This document shows, piece after piece, positions 6,624 through 12,491 of a DNA stretch of 12,491 nt. A model generated the notes under the pieces. That model was not told where the DNA came from. It worked only from the letters and a program-made list of their open reading frames with translations, and made no database searches. A program made the position numbers and the translations under genes. Each line of letters begins with the position of its first letter. The first letter of the stretch is position 1. The stretch spans positions 1-12,491 of the forward strand of contig JAAYUR010000334.1 in assembly GCA_012517645.1 (NCBI GenBank), written 5' to 3'. The DNA comes from Treponema sp. (lineage in GTDB: Bacteria > Spirochaetota > Spirochaetia > Treponematales > UBA12059).

Positions 6624-7124
6624 CTAGTATCGATCTGCCCGCCGGAATGATCGGATCCCGATGCGGGGAATTCGCCGGACTTCAAGGATCGCCAGGTCTC
6701 CCGGGGCGAACCATCGGGAGAGGGGATATTCCCGGTCTCCCGTCAAAATCGCGTGGCCCGGGAGGGGGGAAACCCGGACCGGCAGGGAACGATAGGTCCG
6801 ATCCATCCGGAGGACGAACCGGTTTCCTTCCTGCGAAAAACCTCCCTCGGCGTCGTAGGGTATCCCGACTCCCAGGGTGTCGAACCGTGTGGCGGTAAGC
6901 CTAAGGCTTCCGTCCTTTTCGATCGTATAGTCCTCGTCCACGTCGGACAGATGCACGGAATGCACGTACCGATGGACGAATTGCCCGTCTTCGCACTCCA
7001 ACCGTGCGACGATCCGTCCCCGTTCATTCCGGATTTCCAGTACTTGTGTTCCGGGAAGGGCCGCGAAGACCGCGGCCAGACCCGCGACGGCCGCGAGCGC
7101 GACCGCTCGCACGGTGCGTTTCAT
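6624..7124 (-). CDS. DUF1850 protein of the TAXI-TRAP operon
   Basis: A 166-residue protein of the DUF1850 family, commonly found between TAXI receptor and permease genes. It has an N-terminal hydrophobic segment (VALAAVAGLAAVFAALPG, about 8-25) acting as signal or anchor, then the family's YVHSVHLSDVDEDY block (53-66), RFDTLGVGIPYDAEGG (80-95), and a C-terminal beta-rich part ending in LAILEVRRIP. It is probably periplasmic and accessory to solute uptake; its biochemical role is unknown. The start is uncertain: ATG 7124 has no good Shine-Dalgarno and lies seven bases after a terminator T-run, while an in-frame GTG at 7163 lies inside the terminator hairpin and would add 13 residues. ATG 7124 is kept because the signal segment begins there. 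Confidence 0.85.
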   Translation of the reverse strand: MKRTVRAVALAAVAGLAAVFAALPGTQVLEIRNERGRIVARLECEDGQFVHRYVHSVHLSDVDEDYTIEKDGSLRLTATRFDTLGVGIPYDAEGGFSQEGNRFVLRMDRTYRSLPVRVSPLPGHAILTGDREYPLSRWFAPGDLAILEVRRIPRIGIRSFRRADRY

Positions 7125-7131
7125 CGATCCG

Positions 7132-7173
7132 AAAAAAGGGGTGCCCCGGCGGGCGAACCGCACAGGACACCCC
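7132..7173 (-). terminator. Internal terminator/attenuator after the TAXI receptor gene
   Basis: On the minus strand, arms GGGGTG (7173 to 7168) and CACCCC (7143 to 7138) enclose further partial pairing (including GCGG/CCGC), followed immediately by TTTTTT (7137 to 7132). It lies between the receptor and DUF1850 genes. A leaky terminator here would give more receptor than permease, a usual arrangement for binding-protein transporters. Confidence 0.7.
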
Positions 7174-7190
7174 GTTCAAGCGTCGCAAGT

Positions 7191-7217
7191 CCGGGCCGAG
7201 ACGCTCTCCCGGCCCGG
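7191..7217 (-). other. Stable 3' hairpin of the TAXI receptor mRNA
   Basis: An 11-bp stem with one G-U pair on the minus-strand RNA (arms CCGGGCCGGGA and TCTCGGCCCGG, 5-base loop), starting ten bases after the receptor stop codon and with no T-run. It probably protects the receptor message from 3' decay. The palindrome GCGCATGCGC (7217-7226) adjoins it. Confidence 0.55.
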
Positions 7218-7226
7218 CGCATGCGC

Positions 7227-8183
7227 TTATTTCCCGGCTTCCTTGAAGAACTTGTCGGCTCCGGGGTGCAGGGTAAGGGGCATGCCCGCCTTGCCGGTGT
7301 CCACGGTGATCTGGGAACCCACCTTGTGGGCGGCCTTGAGGCGCTCGGTGTTGGCGTACATGGTCTTGACCATCAGGTAGGCGACGGTCGGGTCCAGATC
7401 GGCCCGGACCGCGAGCATGGCCTTGACGGCGACGGTGCTGATCGGGGCGTCCACGCCCGTGTAGGTGCCCGCGGGGATCGTGGTCGGGGTGTAATAGGGG
7501 TATTTCTTGGTGATCGCGGAGATGATCTCGGGGGAGATGTTGACCAGGGCGACCTTGCGGCTGGCGGCGATGTCCTGGACCGCTGCGGTCGGGAAGCCGG
7601 CGGTAACGAAGGCGGCGTCGATGTTGCCGTCCTTGAGGTTGTTGGCCGCTTCCGCGAAGGAGAGGTACTGGGCGGTCAGGTCGCTGTAGGAGAGCCCGGC
7701 GGCTTCGAGAATCTGGCGGGCGTTGGCCTCCGCCCCGGACCCGGCGGCGCCCACGGCCACTCTCTTGCCCCTGAGGTCGGAAATCTTGGTGATGCCTTTG
7801 TCGGCCAGGGTGATTACCTGGCAGGTCTCATTGTACAGGGTAGCCAGACCGCGGATGTCGGCGAACGCCTTGTCCTTGAACATCTCCAGGCCGTTCACGG
7901 CGTAGTAGGCGATGTCGTTCTGGACCATGATGACTTCGTTCTTGCCGTCCTTGAGGAGGTTGATGTTCGCGACGGAAGCGCCGGTGCTCTGGGCGGTGGC
8001 GTTCATGTTCTTGATGTTGGTGTTCCAGATCTCCGCCAGGGCGCCGCCGAGGGGGAAGTACGTTCCGGCGGTTCCGCCGGTGGCGATGTTGATGAACGTG
8101 GGCTTCAGTTCCTTGGTGCCCTCTGCGAAGATCGCCGGAACCAGGAGAAGCGCGATAATGAGGACGATGACACTCCGCTTCAT
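7227..8183 (-). CDS. TAXI-family TRAP solute-binding receptor
   Basis: A 318-residue periplasmic solute receptor for the TRAP system encoded downstream. The N-terminus is a signal peptide (MKRSVIVLIIALLLVPAIFA, likely cut after Ala20) without a lipobox, so the protein should be soluble. TAXI hallmarks are FINIATGGTAGTYFPLGGAL (30-49), QSTGASVANINLL, QNDIAYYAV, a mid-protein RVAVGAAGSGAEANARQIL block, and DAAFVTAGFPTAAV. GGAGG lies seven bases before the ATG. It is the first gene of the operon, followed by two hairpins that should favour its own abundance. The ligand is not predictable; TAXI receptors with known ligands bind glutamate or similar acids. Confidence 0.95.
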   Translation of the reverse strand: MKRSVIVLIIALLLVPAIFAEGTKELKPTFINIATGGTAGTYFPLGGALAEIWNTNIKNMNATAQSTGASVANINLLKDGKNEVIMVQNDIAYYAVNGLEMFKDKAFADIRGLATLYNETCQVITLADKGITKISDLRGKRVAVGAAGSGAEANARQILEAAGLSYSDLTAQYLSFAEAANNLKDGNIDAAFVTAGFPTAAVQDIAASRKVALVNISPEIISAITKKYPYYTPTTIPAGTYTGVDAPISTVAVKAMLAVRADLDPTVAYLMVKTMYANTERLKAAHKVGSQITVDTGKAGMPLTLHPGADKFFKEAGK

Positions 8184-8259
8184 GAAATTTCCTCCATAGA
8201 GACTGTAGAGATTTGGCCGGGCTGATTAAATAAAAAAAAGGCGATTGACCCGACATGGT

Positions 8260-8289
8260 ATTCTACTACGACAGCTCCCAGGGGCGCAA
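8260..8289 (-). promoter_or_regulatory. Candidate TAXI-TRAP operon promoter
   Basis: On the minus strand TTGCGC (8289 to 8284), 18-base spacer, TAGAAT (8265 to 8260). Transcription from near 8253 would give a leader of about 70 bases containing a run of eight T (8238 to 8231). No stable hairpin directly precedes that T-run, so it was not called a terminator. Confidence 0.45.
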
Positions 8290-8334
8290 GTTTTTTTTTC
8301 GCCCCCGTCGCGTCGAGTTCCGCCGCGGATCGAA

Positions 8335-9477
8335 TCAGGATCGGGATGCCGACGGAAACCAATGGAACCAGAGCTTTTCGGCGCCCGCCTGGATCACCCG
8401 GCTGGACGCGGGCCGGGCTCCGAAGAAGGCCGGGAAATCCTCCCGGTTCGCGATAAACCCGAAGCTCCACCCCGGATAGCGGTCCCGAAGGCCGCCGGCT
8501 TGCCGCCATAGGGCTTCCGCCTCCGTCTCCGTGCCCATCCTGAGTCCGTAGGGGGGATTCGACAGGACCAGGCCTTCCGGCAGTCCCCCGGAAACGCTTT
8601 CCGCCATGTCGAGCCGCTCGAACCGGACCAGGTCCCCGACTCCCGCCCTTCGGGCGTTGGCCCGGGCTACGGCCACGGCCGTCTCGTCCCGGTCGCTTCC
8701 CAGGATGTCCACTCGTATATCCCTGCGGATCCGGCTTTCCAGGTCCCTTCGGACATCCCGAAACACCTCGGGCTCGAAGGAGGGCATCGTTTCCCAGGCG
8801 AAGCGGCGGCGCAGGTTGGGGGCCTCGTCCCGGGCCCAGAGGGCGGCTTCCACGGCCAGGGTTCCCCCGCCGCAGAAGGGGTCCCGGAGCGGGCGCTTGC
8901 GGGTCCAGCCGGAGAGGAAGAGCAGGCCCGCGGCCACGGTCTCCCGTAGAGGGGCCTCCACGGATTCCACCCGCCAGCCTCGCTTGTACAGAGGATCCCC
9001 GGAGAGATCCAGCAGGGGCGTGCACAGGTCGTCCTCCAGGTAGAGGCGAAGCTCCCGCTCCGGCCCCGTCTGGGGCAGCCGTGACACCTTGTACACCCGG
9101 CCCAGGCGCTCGTAGACCGCCTTGTGCGCCACCGCCTGAACGGAGGTCTGAGCCTCCAGGGCGGAGGCCCGGGAGCGGACCCGGACGATGGTCACCCGGT
9201 CTTCCCGTCCGACCCACTGTTCCCAGGGGAGGGACCGCATGCCCTCGAAGAGGGAATCGAAATCCGGGGCGTGGAAGCTCCCCGGGGCGGCCAGCACTCG
9301 GTCCGCGGTGCGCAGGGAACAGAGGGCCGAGGCCAGGCCTCTCGGATCCGTGCGGAATCCTATGCGGCCGGGGTGACGGGATTCGGCCTCGATTCCTATC
9401 CGGGAAAGTTCCTGGGCCAGGACCTTTTCGAGGCCGATAGGGCAGATGGCGGCGTAGGCGCCGCTTGGTTTCGGCAT
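8335..9477 (-). CDS. THUMP-domain RNA guanine-N2 methyltransferase, RlmL N-domain type
   Basis: A 380-residue SAM-dependent methyltransferase of the UPF0020/RlmL-YpsC group, often named putative N6-adenine-specific DNA methylase but expected to methylate 23S rRNA guanine. The N-terminal half (about 5-165) matches a ferredoxin-like plus THUMP RNA-binding arrangement, beginning YAAICPIGLEKVLAQEL. The catalytic half has LYKRGWRVESVEAPLRETVA (163-182), the SAM motif DPFCGGGTLAVEAAL (199-213), the SDRDETAVAVARANA block (261-275) and the catalytic NPPYG (307-311). It lacks the second, RlmK-like methyltransferase half found in the E. coli fusion, as is usual outside gamma-proteobacteria. ATG 9477 fits the start of homology, and the promoter predicts a leaderless message. 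No clear terminator follows it before the TRAP operon. Confidence 0.92.
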   Translation of the reverse strand: MPKPSGAYAAICPIGLEKVLAQELSRIGIEAESRHPGRIGFRTDPRGLASALCSLRTADRVLAAPGSFHAPDFDSLFEGMRSLPWEQWVGREDRVTIVRVRSRASALEAQTSVQAVAHKAVYERLGRVYKVSRLPQTGPERELRLYLEDDLCTPLLDLSGDPLYKRGWRVESVEAPLRETVAAGLLFLSGWTRKRPLRDPFCGGGTLAVEAALWARDEAPNLRRRFAWETMPSFEPEVFRDVRRDLESRIRRDIRVDILGSDRDETAVAVARANARRAGVGDLVRFERLDMAESVSGGLPEGLVLSNPPYGLRMGTETEAEALWRQAGGLRDRYPGWSFGFIANREDFPAFFGARPASSRVIQAGAEKLWFHWFPSASRS

Positions 9478-9484
9478 ATCCCCG

Positions 9485-9514
9485 ATTATTGACCGGAGCC
9501 CGGCCGGTAGGCAA
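9485..9514 (-). promoter_or_regulatory. Candidate methyltransferase promoter giving a leaderless start
   Basis: On the minus strand TTGCCT (9514 to 9509), 18-base spacer, AATAAT (9490 to 9485). The predicted first base (about 9478) is one base from ATG 9477. The only G-run (GGGG) ends two bases before the ATG, too close to act as a ribosome binding site. Confidence 0.5.
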
Positions 9515-9571
9515 TACGGCCCGGAACGTCCGAAGCCCGAGGGACGGGAAGCTTCGCCCGTGTGCCGCCCG

Positions 9572-9600
9572 TTGACACTCGGTCCCTCTATTCGTATACT
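9572..9600 (+). promoter_or_regulatory. tRNA-Ala promoter
   Basis: TTGACA (9572-9577), exactly 17 bases, TATACT (9595-9600): a consensus -35, optimal spacing and a one-mismatch -10. The transcript would start near 9607, seven bases before the mature tRNA. It is the strongest promoter in the window. Confidence 0.9.
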
Positions 9601-9613
9601 GCCTCCACGTTTC

Positions 9614-9687
9614 GGGGGTGTAGCTCAGTTGGCTAGAGCGCATGAATGGCATTCATGAGGTCAGGGGTTCAATTCCCCTCACCTCCA
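9614..9687 (+). tRNA. tRNA-Ala (anticodon GGC)
   Basis: Complete cloverleaf: acceptor arms GGGGGTG (9614-9620) and CACCTCC (9680-9686), D stem GCTC/GAGC, anticodon stem CATGA/TCATG with loop ATGGCAT (9646-9652), T stem AGGGG/CCCCT with loop TTCAATT, and discriminator A at 9687. Anticodon GGC (9648-9650) reads GCC and GCU alanine codons. The acceptor holds the G3:U70 pair that marks alanine tRNAs. The following CGA shows that the 3' CCA is not encoded and must be added enzymatically. It has its own promoter and terminator. Confidence 0.97.
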
Positions 9688-9698
9688 CGAAATGGCGA

Positions 9699-9730
9699 CG
9701 AGCCGCCCGGAAGGGCGGCTCGCGGTTTTT
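9699..9730 (+). terminator. Intrinsic terminator after tRNA-Ala
   Basis: A perfect 10-bp stem (9699-9708 with 9713-9722, arms CGAGCCGCCC and GGGCGGCTCG, GGAA tetraloop) is followed by a short GCGG spacer and TTTTT (9726-9730). The four-base gap before the T-run may make it leaky. Confidence 0.85.
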
Positions 9731-9745
9731 CCGGGCACTCCCGAC

Positions 9746-9780
9746 GGGCCGTCCACCGGGCGGCCCGCTTCGTTGGACGG
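9746..9780 (+). other. Competing inverted repeats ahead of the rocB-like gene
   Basis: Two 6-bp pairings share bases and cannot form together: GGGCCG (9746-9751) with CGGCCC (9761-9766), and CCGTCC (9749-9754) with GGACGG (9775-9780). They lie between the tRNA terminator and the AAGGAG ribosome binding site at 9788-9793. No separate promoter was recognised here. In GC-rich DNA such pairings can arise by chance. Confidence 0.3.
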
Positions 9781-9799
9781 ACCGATCAAGGAGCAGGCC

Positions 9800-11476
9800 G
9801 TGCGCGTCCCGTCGGGCAAGGAAATTCTGGATATCTTCTATCCCTATGTCGCCGTCAATTCCCAATCCGGCACCGACCGGGAGAACCTCGCGGCCGCCTT
9901 TTTCCGATCCCATTTCCAGGGGTCGCCGTATTTTTCCGGCCAGCCCGGAACCCTGGGTACCCTTCCAGTCCCGAAGGATCCGGCAGGGCGGTCCGTGGAG
10001 TGGGCCCTGGTGCGGGGCCGGGGAAGCCGGACCGTGGTCCTCATGCACCATTTTGATGTCGTGGAAACCGAGGATTACGGCTCCCTGAAGTCCCTTGCCT
10101 TCGACCCGGAACGGCTTTCCCGGGCCCTCCGTGAAAACCCCGAGGCCCTGGACGCGGAGAGCCGGGCAGACCTGGAAAGCGGAGGGTTCATTTTCGGGCG
10201 GGGTGCCGCGGATATGAAGGCCGGAGGGGCCGTCCAGATGGCCCTGGTGGACGAGGCCGCCCGGGATCCCGACTTCGGAGGGAACCTCCTTCTTGTCGCC
10301 CTGCCGGACGAGGAGAACCTTTCCGCCGGGATGCGGACCGCCGTGGACCTCTTGGCGGACCTCAAGGCCCGCTTCGGCCTGGAGTACGTTCTCATGGTCA
10401 ACTCCGAGCCGCACCAGCGAAAGGATCCCCGGGTGGGCGTACTCTCCGGCTGATCGATCGGGAAGATACTGCCCTTCGTGTACGTCCGGGGAGTCCTGGC
10501 CCATGCCGGGAAGAGCGCGGAAGGCTTCAATCCCCTGGGTGTCCTGTCCGGAATCATACGCCGGACGGAGATGTCTTTGGAGTTGACGGATCGCCTGGAA
10601 CATGGCCCCGAGATGTCCCCTCCCCCGACCTGGCTCATGGCCCGGGACAGCAAGGAAGCCTACGACGTCTCCATGCCCCTGTCCGCCTTCGGCATCCTGA
10701 GCGTCCAACCCCTGGCCAACAGCCCCGAGAGGATCCTGGAGTTCCTCCTCGGCGCCTGCCGAACCTCGGCGGAGGAAGCCGCCGAGGCCGTAGAGAAATC
10801 CGCCCGTTCGTTCCGCTCCCGCACCGGACGGTCCTCCGGGGAGGGGCCGGACTGGACCGGTTCCCGGAGTCCCCGGGTCCTCACCTTCGGAGAGCTCGTC
10901 CGGGAGCACCGCTCCTCCGGGGGAGCCCTTCTCGAGCGTGCCCGGCACGAGGCGGCGGAGAGGGCGGGGAAGGGGGAGCCCCTGTTCCGGGCGGTCTGGT
11001 CCTTCGTGGACGCCCTGGCGGACGGAATCGGGGCGGGTCGTCCCCTGATCGTGACCGGATTCCTCCCGCCCTATTACCCCAGCGTCTCCCACCGGGACCG
11101 CCCCGGCTTCGACACGATGATCCGATCCCTGGCCTCCCGTCTTTCGGACCGGGCGCGGGCGCTCTGGGGCCAGGAGTATGAGCTGGAATCGTACTTCACG
11201 GGCATCTCCGACCTGAGCTACTCTTCCATCCTGGACGCCCGGGGAATCGAAGCCCTGATCCGCGAGGAGATGCCCCTGTACGGGGACGTCTATTCCATTC
11301 CCTTCGGAGGCATCGCCGAAATCTCGATGCCCTGCGTGAACATCGGCCCCTGGGGCAAGGATTTTCACAAGAAGACGGAGCGGGTTTTCCGGGAAGACCT
11401 GACGGAGCGGACGCCGATCCTGCTGGCCGAGGCCCTCCGGCATGCCCTCGATTCGGCCGCCGTCGATTCGCGCTAG
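9800..11476 (+). pseudogene. rocB: RocB-family M20 metallopeptidase gene interrupted by an in-frame TGA
   Basis: M20/M28-type zinc hydrolase of the RocB (arginine-utilisation) family, about 557 residues if continuous. The start is GTG 9800, six bases after AAGGAG. An upstream in-frame ATG at 9692 is rejected because it precedes the tRNA terminator. The first half carries the metal and catalytic set: HHFDVVE (83-89; His84, Asp86), GRGAADMKAG (133-142; Asp138), LPDEEN (168-173; Glu171/172) and NSEP (201-204). Codon 218 is TGA (10451-10453). The same frame then runs on unbroken to TAG 11474, with SIGKILPF directly after the stop, LAHAGKS with the second-domain His, GFLPPYYPSV, YFTGISDLSY and NIGPWGKDFHKKTERV, all RocB-like. 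No frame change occurs, so one lesion or read error explains it. The precise reaction of RocB is not established. The gene adjoins the DDAH gene, whose ribosome binding site overlaps this stop. Confidence 0.85.
10451..10453 (+). other. In-frame TGA interrupting the rocB-like gene
   Basis: The codon lies between Gly217 and the SIGKILP segment. From memory of the family, RocB proteins read G-[S/T]-x-G-K here without an extra residue, so the TGA looks like a three-base insertion rather than a replaced codon. It sits in a GATCGATC tandem (10452-10459). The bases after it show no convincing bacterial SECIS hairpin, so selenocysteine is unlikely. Confidence 0.9.
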
Positions 11477-11485
11477 GAGGTTCCC

Positions 11486-12256
11486 ATGTTCCGTACCGCC
11501 GTCGTCCGTAGACCCGCTCGCTCCTTGGCCGCGGGCATCACCTCATCGCCCCATCTGGGTGCCCCGGATTACGACAGGGCCCTGGGCCAGCACGACGCCT
11601 ACATCCGGGCCCTGGAAGCCTGCGGGGTATCCGTGACGGTATTGGAAGCCCTGGAGGAGTTTCCGGATTCCTGCTTCGTGGAGGACACCGCGGTCTGCCT
11701 GAGGGACCGCGCGGTTCTTTCCAATCCCGGAGCTCCGTCCCGAACGGGAGAAGTCGAGGAGATGGAACGGGCCCTGCGTTCCTTTTTCCCCTCCGACAGG
11801 ATATACCGCATCCGGGAACCCGGCACCCTGGAGGGAGGGGACGTTCTCCGAACGGATACGGAGTTCTTCGTCGGACTGTCCGGCCGTACTAACAAGGAAG
11901 GGGCGATCCAGTTGTTGACTCTGCTCAGGGACTGGGGCATCCCGGGTCAGGCGGTGCCGGTGCCCGGGATCCTCCACCTCAAGACGGGTATGAGCCTTGT
12001 TCACGGAGGTCGTCTCCTGGTCACCGAGGAGTTCGCGGACTATCCGCCGTTCCGGGCGTTCGAGAAGATCCTGGTGCCTACGGAGGAAGCCTACGCCGCG
12101 AACTGCCTGTGGGTGAACGGGAACGTAATCGTGCCCGCGGGATACCCTGGGGTGCGGAGGGCCGTGGAAGGGCTGGGCTGTCGGGTGTTGGAGGTGGATA
12201 CCTCGGAGTTCCGGAAGATCGACGGCGGGCTCACCTGCCTCTCCCTGCTCTTCTAG
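11486..12256 (+). CDS. ddaH: Dimethylarginine dimethylaminohydrolase-type amidinohydrolase
   Basis: A 256-residue guanidino-modifying enzyme of the pentein fold, expected to hydrolyse N-omega-methylated arginines to citrulline and methylamines in the cytoplasm. The catalytic set is complete: DSCFVEDTAV (61-70) with substrate-binding acids, EGGD (116-119; Glu116), His164 in ILHLKTGM, and the nucleophile Cys251 in GGLTCLSLLF at the extreme C-terminus. Each is offset by two from the Pseudomonas enzyme's Glu114, His162 and Cys249, and the length is nearly the same (254 there), which favours DDAH over the longer arginine deiminases of about 400 residues. GGAGG overlaps the upstream TAG stop and leads to ATG 11486, so it is probably translationally coupled to the rocB-like gene. 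Citrullinase-like or arginine-acting relatives remain possible. Confidence 0.9.
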   Translation: MFRTAVVRRPARSLAAGITSSPHLGAPDYDRALGQHDAYIRALEACGVSVTVLEALEEFPDSCFVEDTAVCLRDRAVLSNPGAPSRTGEVEEMERALRSFFPSDRIYRIREPGTLEGGDVLRTDTEFFVGLSGRTNKEGAIQLLTLLRDWGIPGQAVPVPGILHLKTGMSLVHGGRLLVTEEFADYPPFRAFEKILVPTEEAYAANCLWVNGNVIVPAGYPGVRRAVEGLGCRVLEVDTSEFRKIDGGLTCLSLLF

Positions 12257-12491
12257 ACGCAGGGGTTCCCTGGTGGTACGAAGCTTGGGATACGCGTATC
12301 CGGATGCTCGTCCGCCTCGGCGTTGTACGGCGAGGCGGCGGCGCCCGCCTGCATGCTGTCGCAGCCCCGAAACCGGGCGCGGCGGCGCGTTACAGCGCAC
12401 TCCACCTGGATTTCCTGCATGCGGCGGAAGGCTTCCGGCAGGCGGTTCGGATCGGGGTAGACGTCCATCCCCGCGGCGTCCAAGGCGCACA
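12253..12491 (-). CDS. Unrecognised protein, C-terminal fragment (cut by window edge)
   Basis: Open frame running in from the right edge and ending at TAG 12253-12255; about 79 codons are visible. No family was recognised. The visible part has a segment with PDPNRLPEAFRRMQEIQVEC, a run of basic residues (TRRRARFRGC) and an Ala-rich stretch, then a Pro-rich tail. Support for coding: third positions are mostly G or C as in the neighbours, no competing frame exists, and its stop overlaps the DDAH stop tightly. The last dozen codons are contributed by the 19-nt repeat and its adjoining hairpin, so the tail may be an acquired extension. The true start lies outside the window. Confidence 0.6.
   Translation of the reverse strand, partial: CALDAAGMDVYPDPNRLPEAFRRMQEIQVECAVTRRRARFRGCDSMQAGAAASPYNAEADEHPDTRIPSFVPPGNPCV
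12260..12272. other. Short hairpin between the convergent gene ends
   Basis: A 5-bp inverted repeat, CAGGG (12260-12264) and CCCTG (12268-12272) with a 3-base loop. It begins four bases after the DDAH stop and overlaps the 19-nt repeat by four bases. There is no T-run on either strand. It repeats the repeat-plus-hairpin layout seen at 246-285. Confidence 0.4.
12269..12287 (-). repeat. 19-nt direct repeat, copy 2
   Basis: Identical to the minus-strand 19-mer at 267-285 and in the same orientation. Here it lies inside the 3' end of the minus-strand open frame, encoding part of the SFVPPG stretch near its C-terminus. Like copy 1 it is directly followed, on the minus strand, by a hairpin. Confidence 0.7.

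Noticed and set aside
6753..8225. A 490-codon plus-strand frame over DUF1850 and the TAXI receptor
   Set aside because: It spans two genuine minus-strand genes and their terminator, and has no motif of its own.
8281..8307. GGGGCG ... CGCCCC hairpin enclosing a T9 run, considered as a terminator of the methyltransferase gene
   Set aside because: The A/T-run is in the loop rather than after the stem on either strand, so it does not fit an intrinsic terminator.
8255..8479. A plus-strand frame starting near the T-rich stretch before the methyltransferase end
   Set aside because: It has no ribosome binding site, overlaps the methyltransferase C-terminus and looks like a chance frame.
9642..10088. 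Plus-strand frames starting inside the tRNA gene
   Set aside because: Their start codons lie in the tRNA anticodon region and they run out of frame with the M20 motifs.
10451..10500. TGA as a selenocysteine codon
   Set aside because: The following bases form only a weak GGG/CCC stem with a tiny loop lacking the expected G/U loop bases, and the site is not a catalytic residue in this family.
9653..11443. A 596-codon open frame on the minus strand, antisense to the rocB-like gene
   Set aside because: It has no recognisable motif and a composition dominated by Gly, Arg and Pro. It is a by-product of high-GC codon use, and the opposite strand carries clear M20/RocB motifs.

Overview
The window is GC-rich, gene-dense bacterial DNA carrying twelve or thirteen protein genes and one tRNA gene. 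Lipoprotein and secretion signals and a TRAP-type periplasmic receptor point to a two-membrane (Gram-negative-type) cell. An Ig-like/lamin-tail lipoprotein beside a TAXI-TRAP operon would suit a GC-rich spirochaete, but that placement is a guess. There is no IS element, phage gene or CRISPR array, and no gene-free stretch longer than 300 bases.

Layout. (1) 1-754, minus strand: rpiB followed by the start of a homoserine kinase gene (thrB) cut by the window edge, with hairpins and one copy of a 19-nt repeat between them. (2) 924-3216, plus strand: low-specificity threonine aldolase, a 45-residue single-span membrane protein joined to it by an ATGA overlap, then a lipoprotein with Ig-like and lamin-tail-like parts. 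(3) 3222-3551, minus: thioredoxin, convergent with the lipoprotein gene. (4) 3759-4379, plus: MarC-family membrane protein. (5) 4428-8183, minus: a TAXI-type TRAP transporter operon in the order receptor, DUF1850 protein, fused membrane subunit. It has an internal terminator-like hairpin after the receptor gene and a strong terminator at the end. (6) 8335-9477, minus: a THUMP/RlmL-type RNA methyltransferase. (7) 9572-9730, plus: tRNA-Ala(GGC) with a consensus promoter and its own terminator. (8) 9800-12256, plus: a RocB-family M20 peptidase gene broken by one in-frame TGA, then a complete dimethylarginine dimethylaminohydrolase-type gene. (9) 12253-12491, minus: the 3' end of an unrecognised gene whose stop codon shares a CTAG with the preceding gene; it carries the second copy of the 19-nt repeat.

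How the genes fit together. The left end leans toward threonine and glycine metabolism (thrB, ltaE). The right end pairs two arginine-related hydrolases, DDAH and RocB-like, in one transcription unit. The TRAP operon imports an unidentified, probably anionic, organic solute.

The most interesting points are: the single TGA in the otherwise intact rocB-like gene; the rocB-ddaH pairing; the 19-nt repeat, each copy abutting a hairpin; and three genes whose start codons sit where a sigma-70-like promoter would begin transcription (apparent leaderless mRNAs), while the other genes carry clear Shine-Dalgarno sequences. I found no plainly new multi-gene system.
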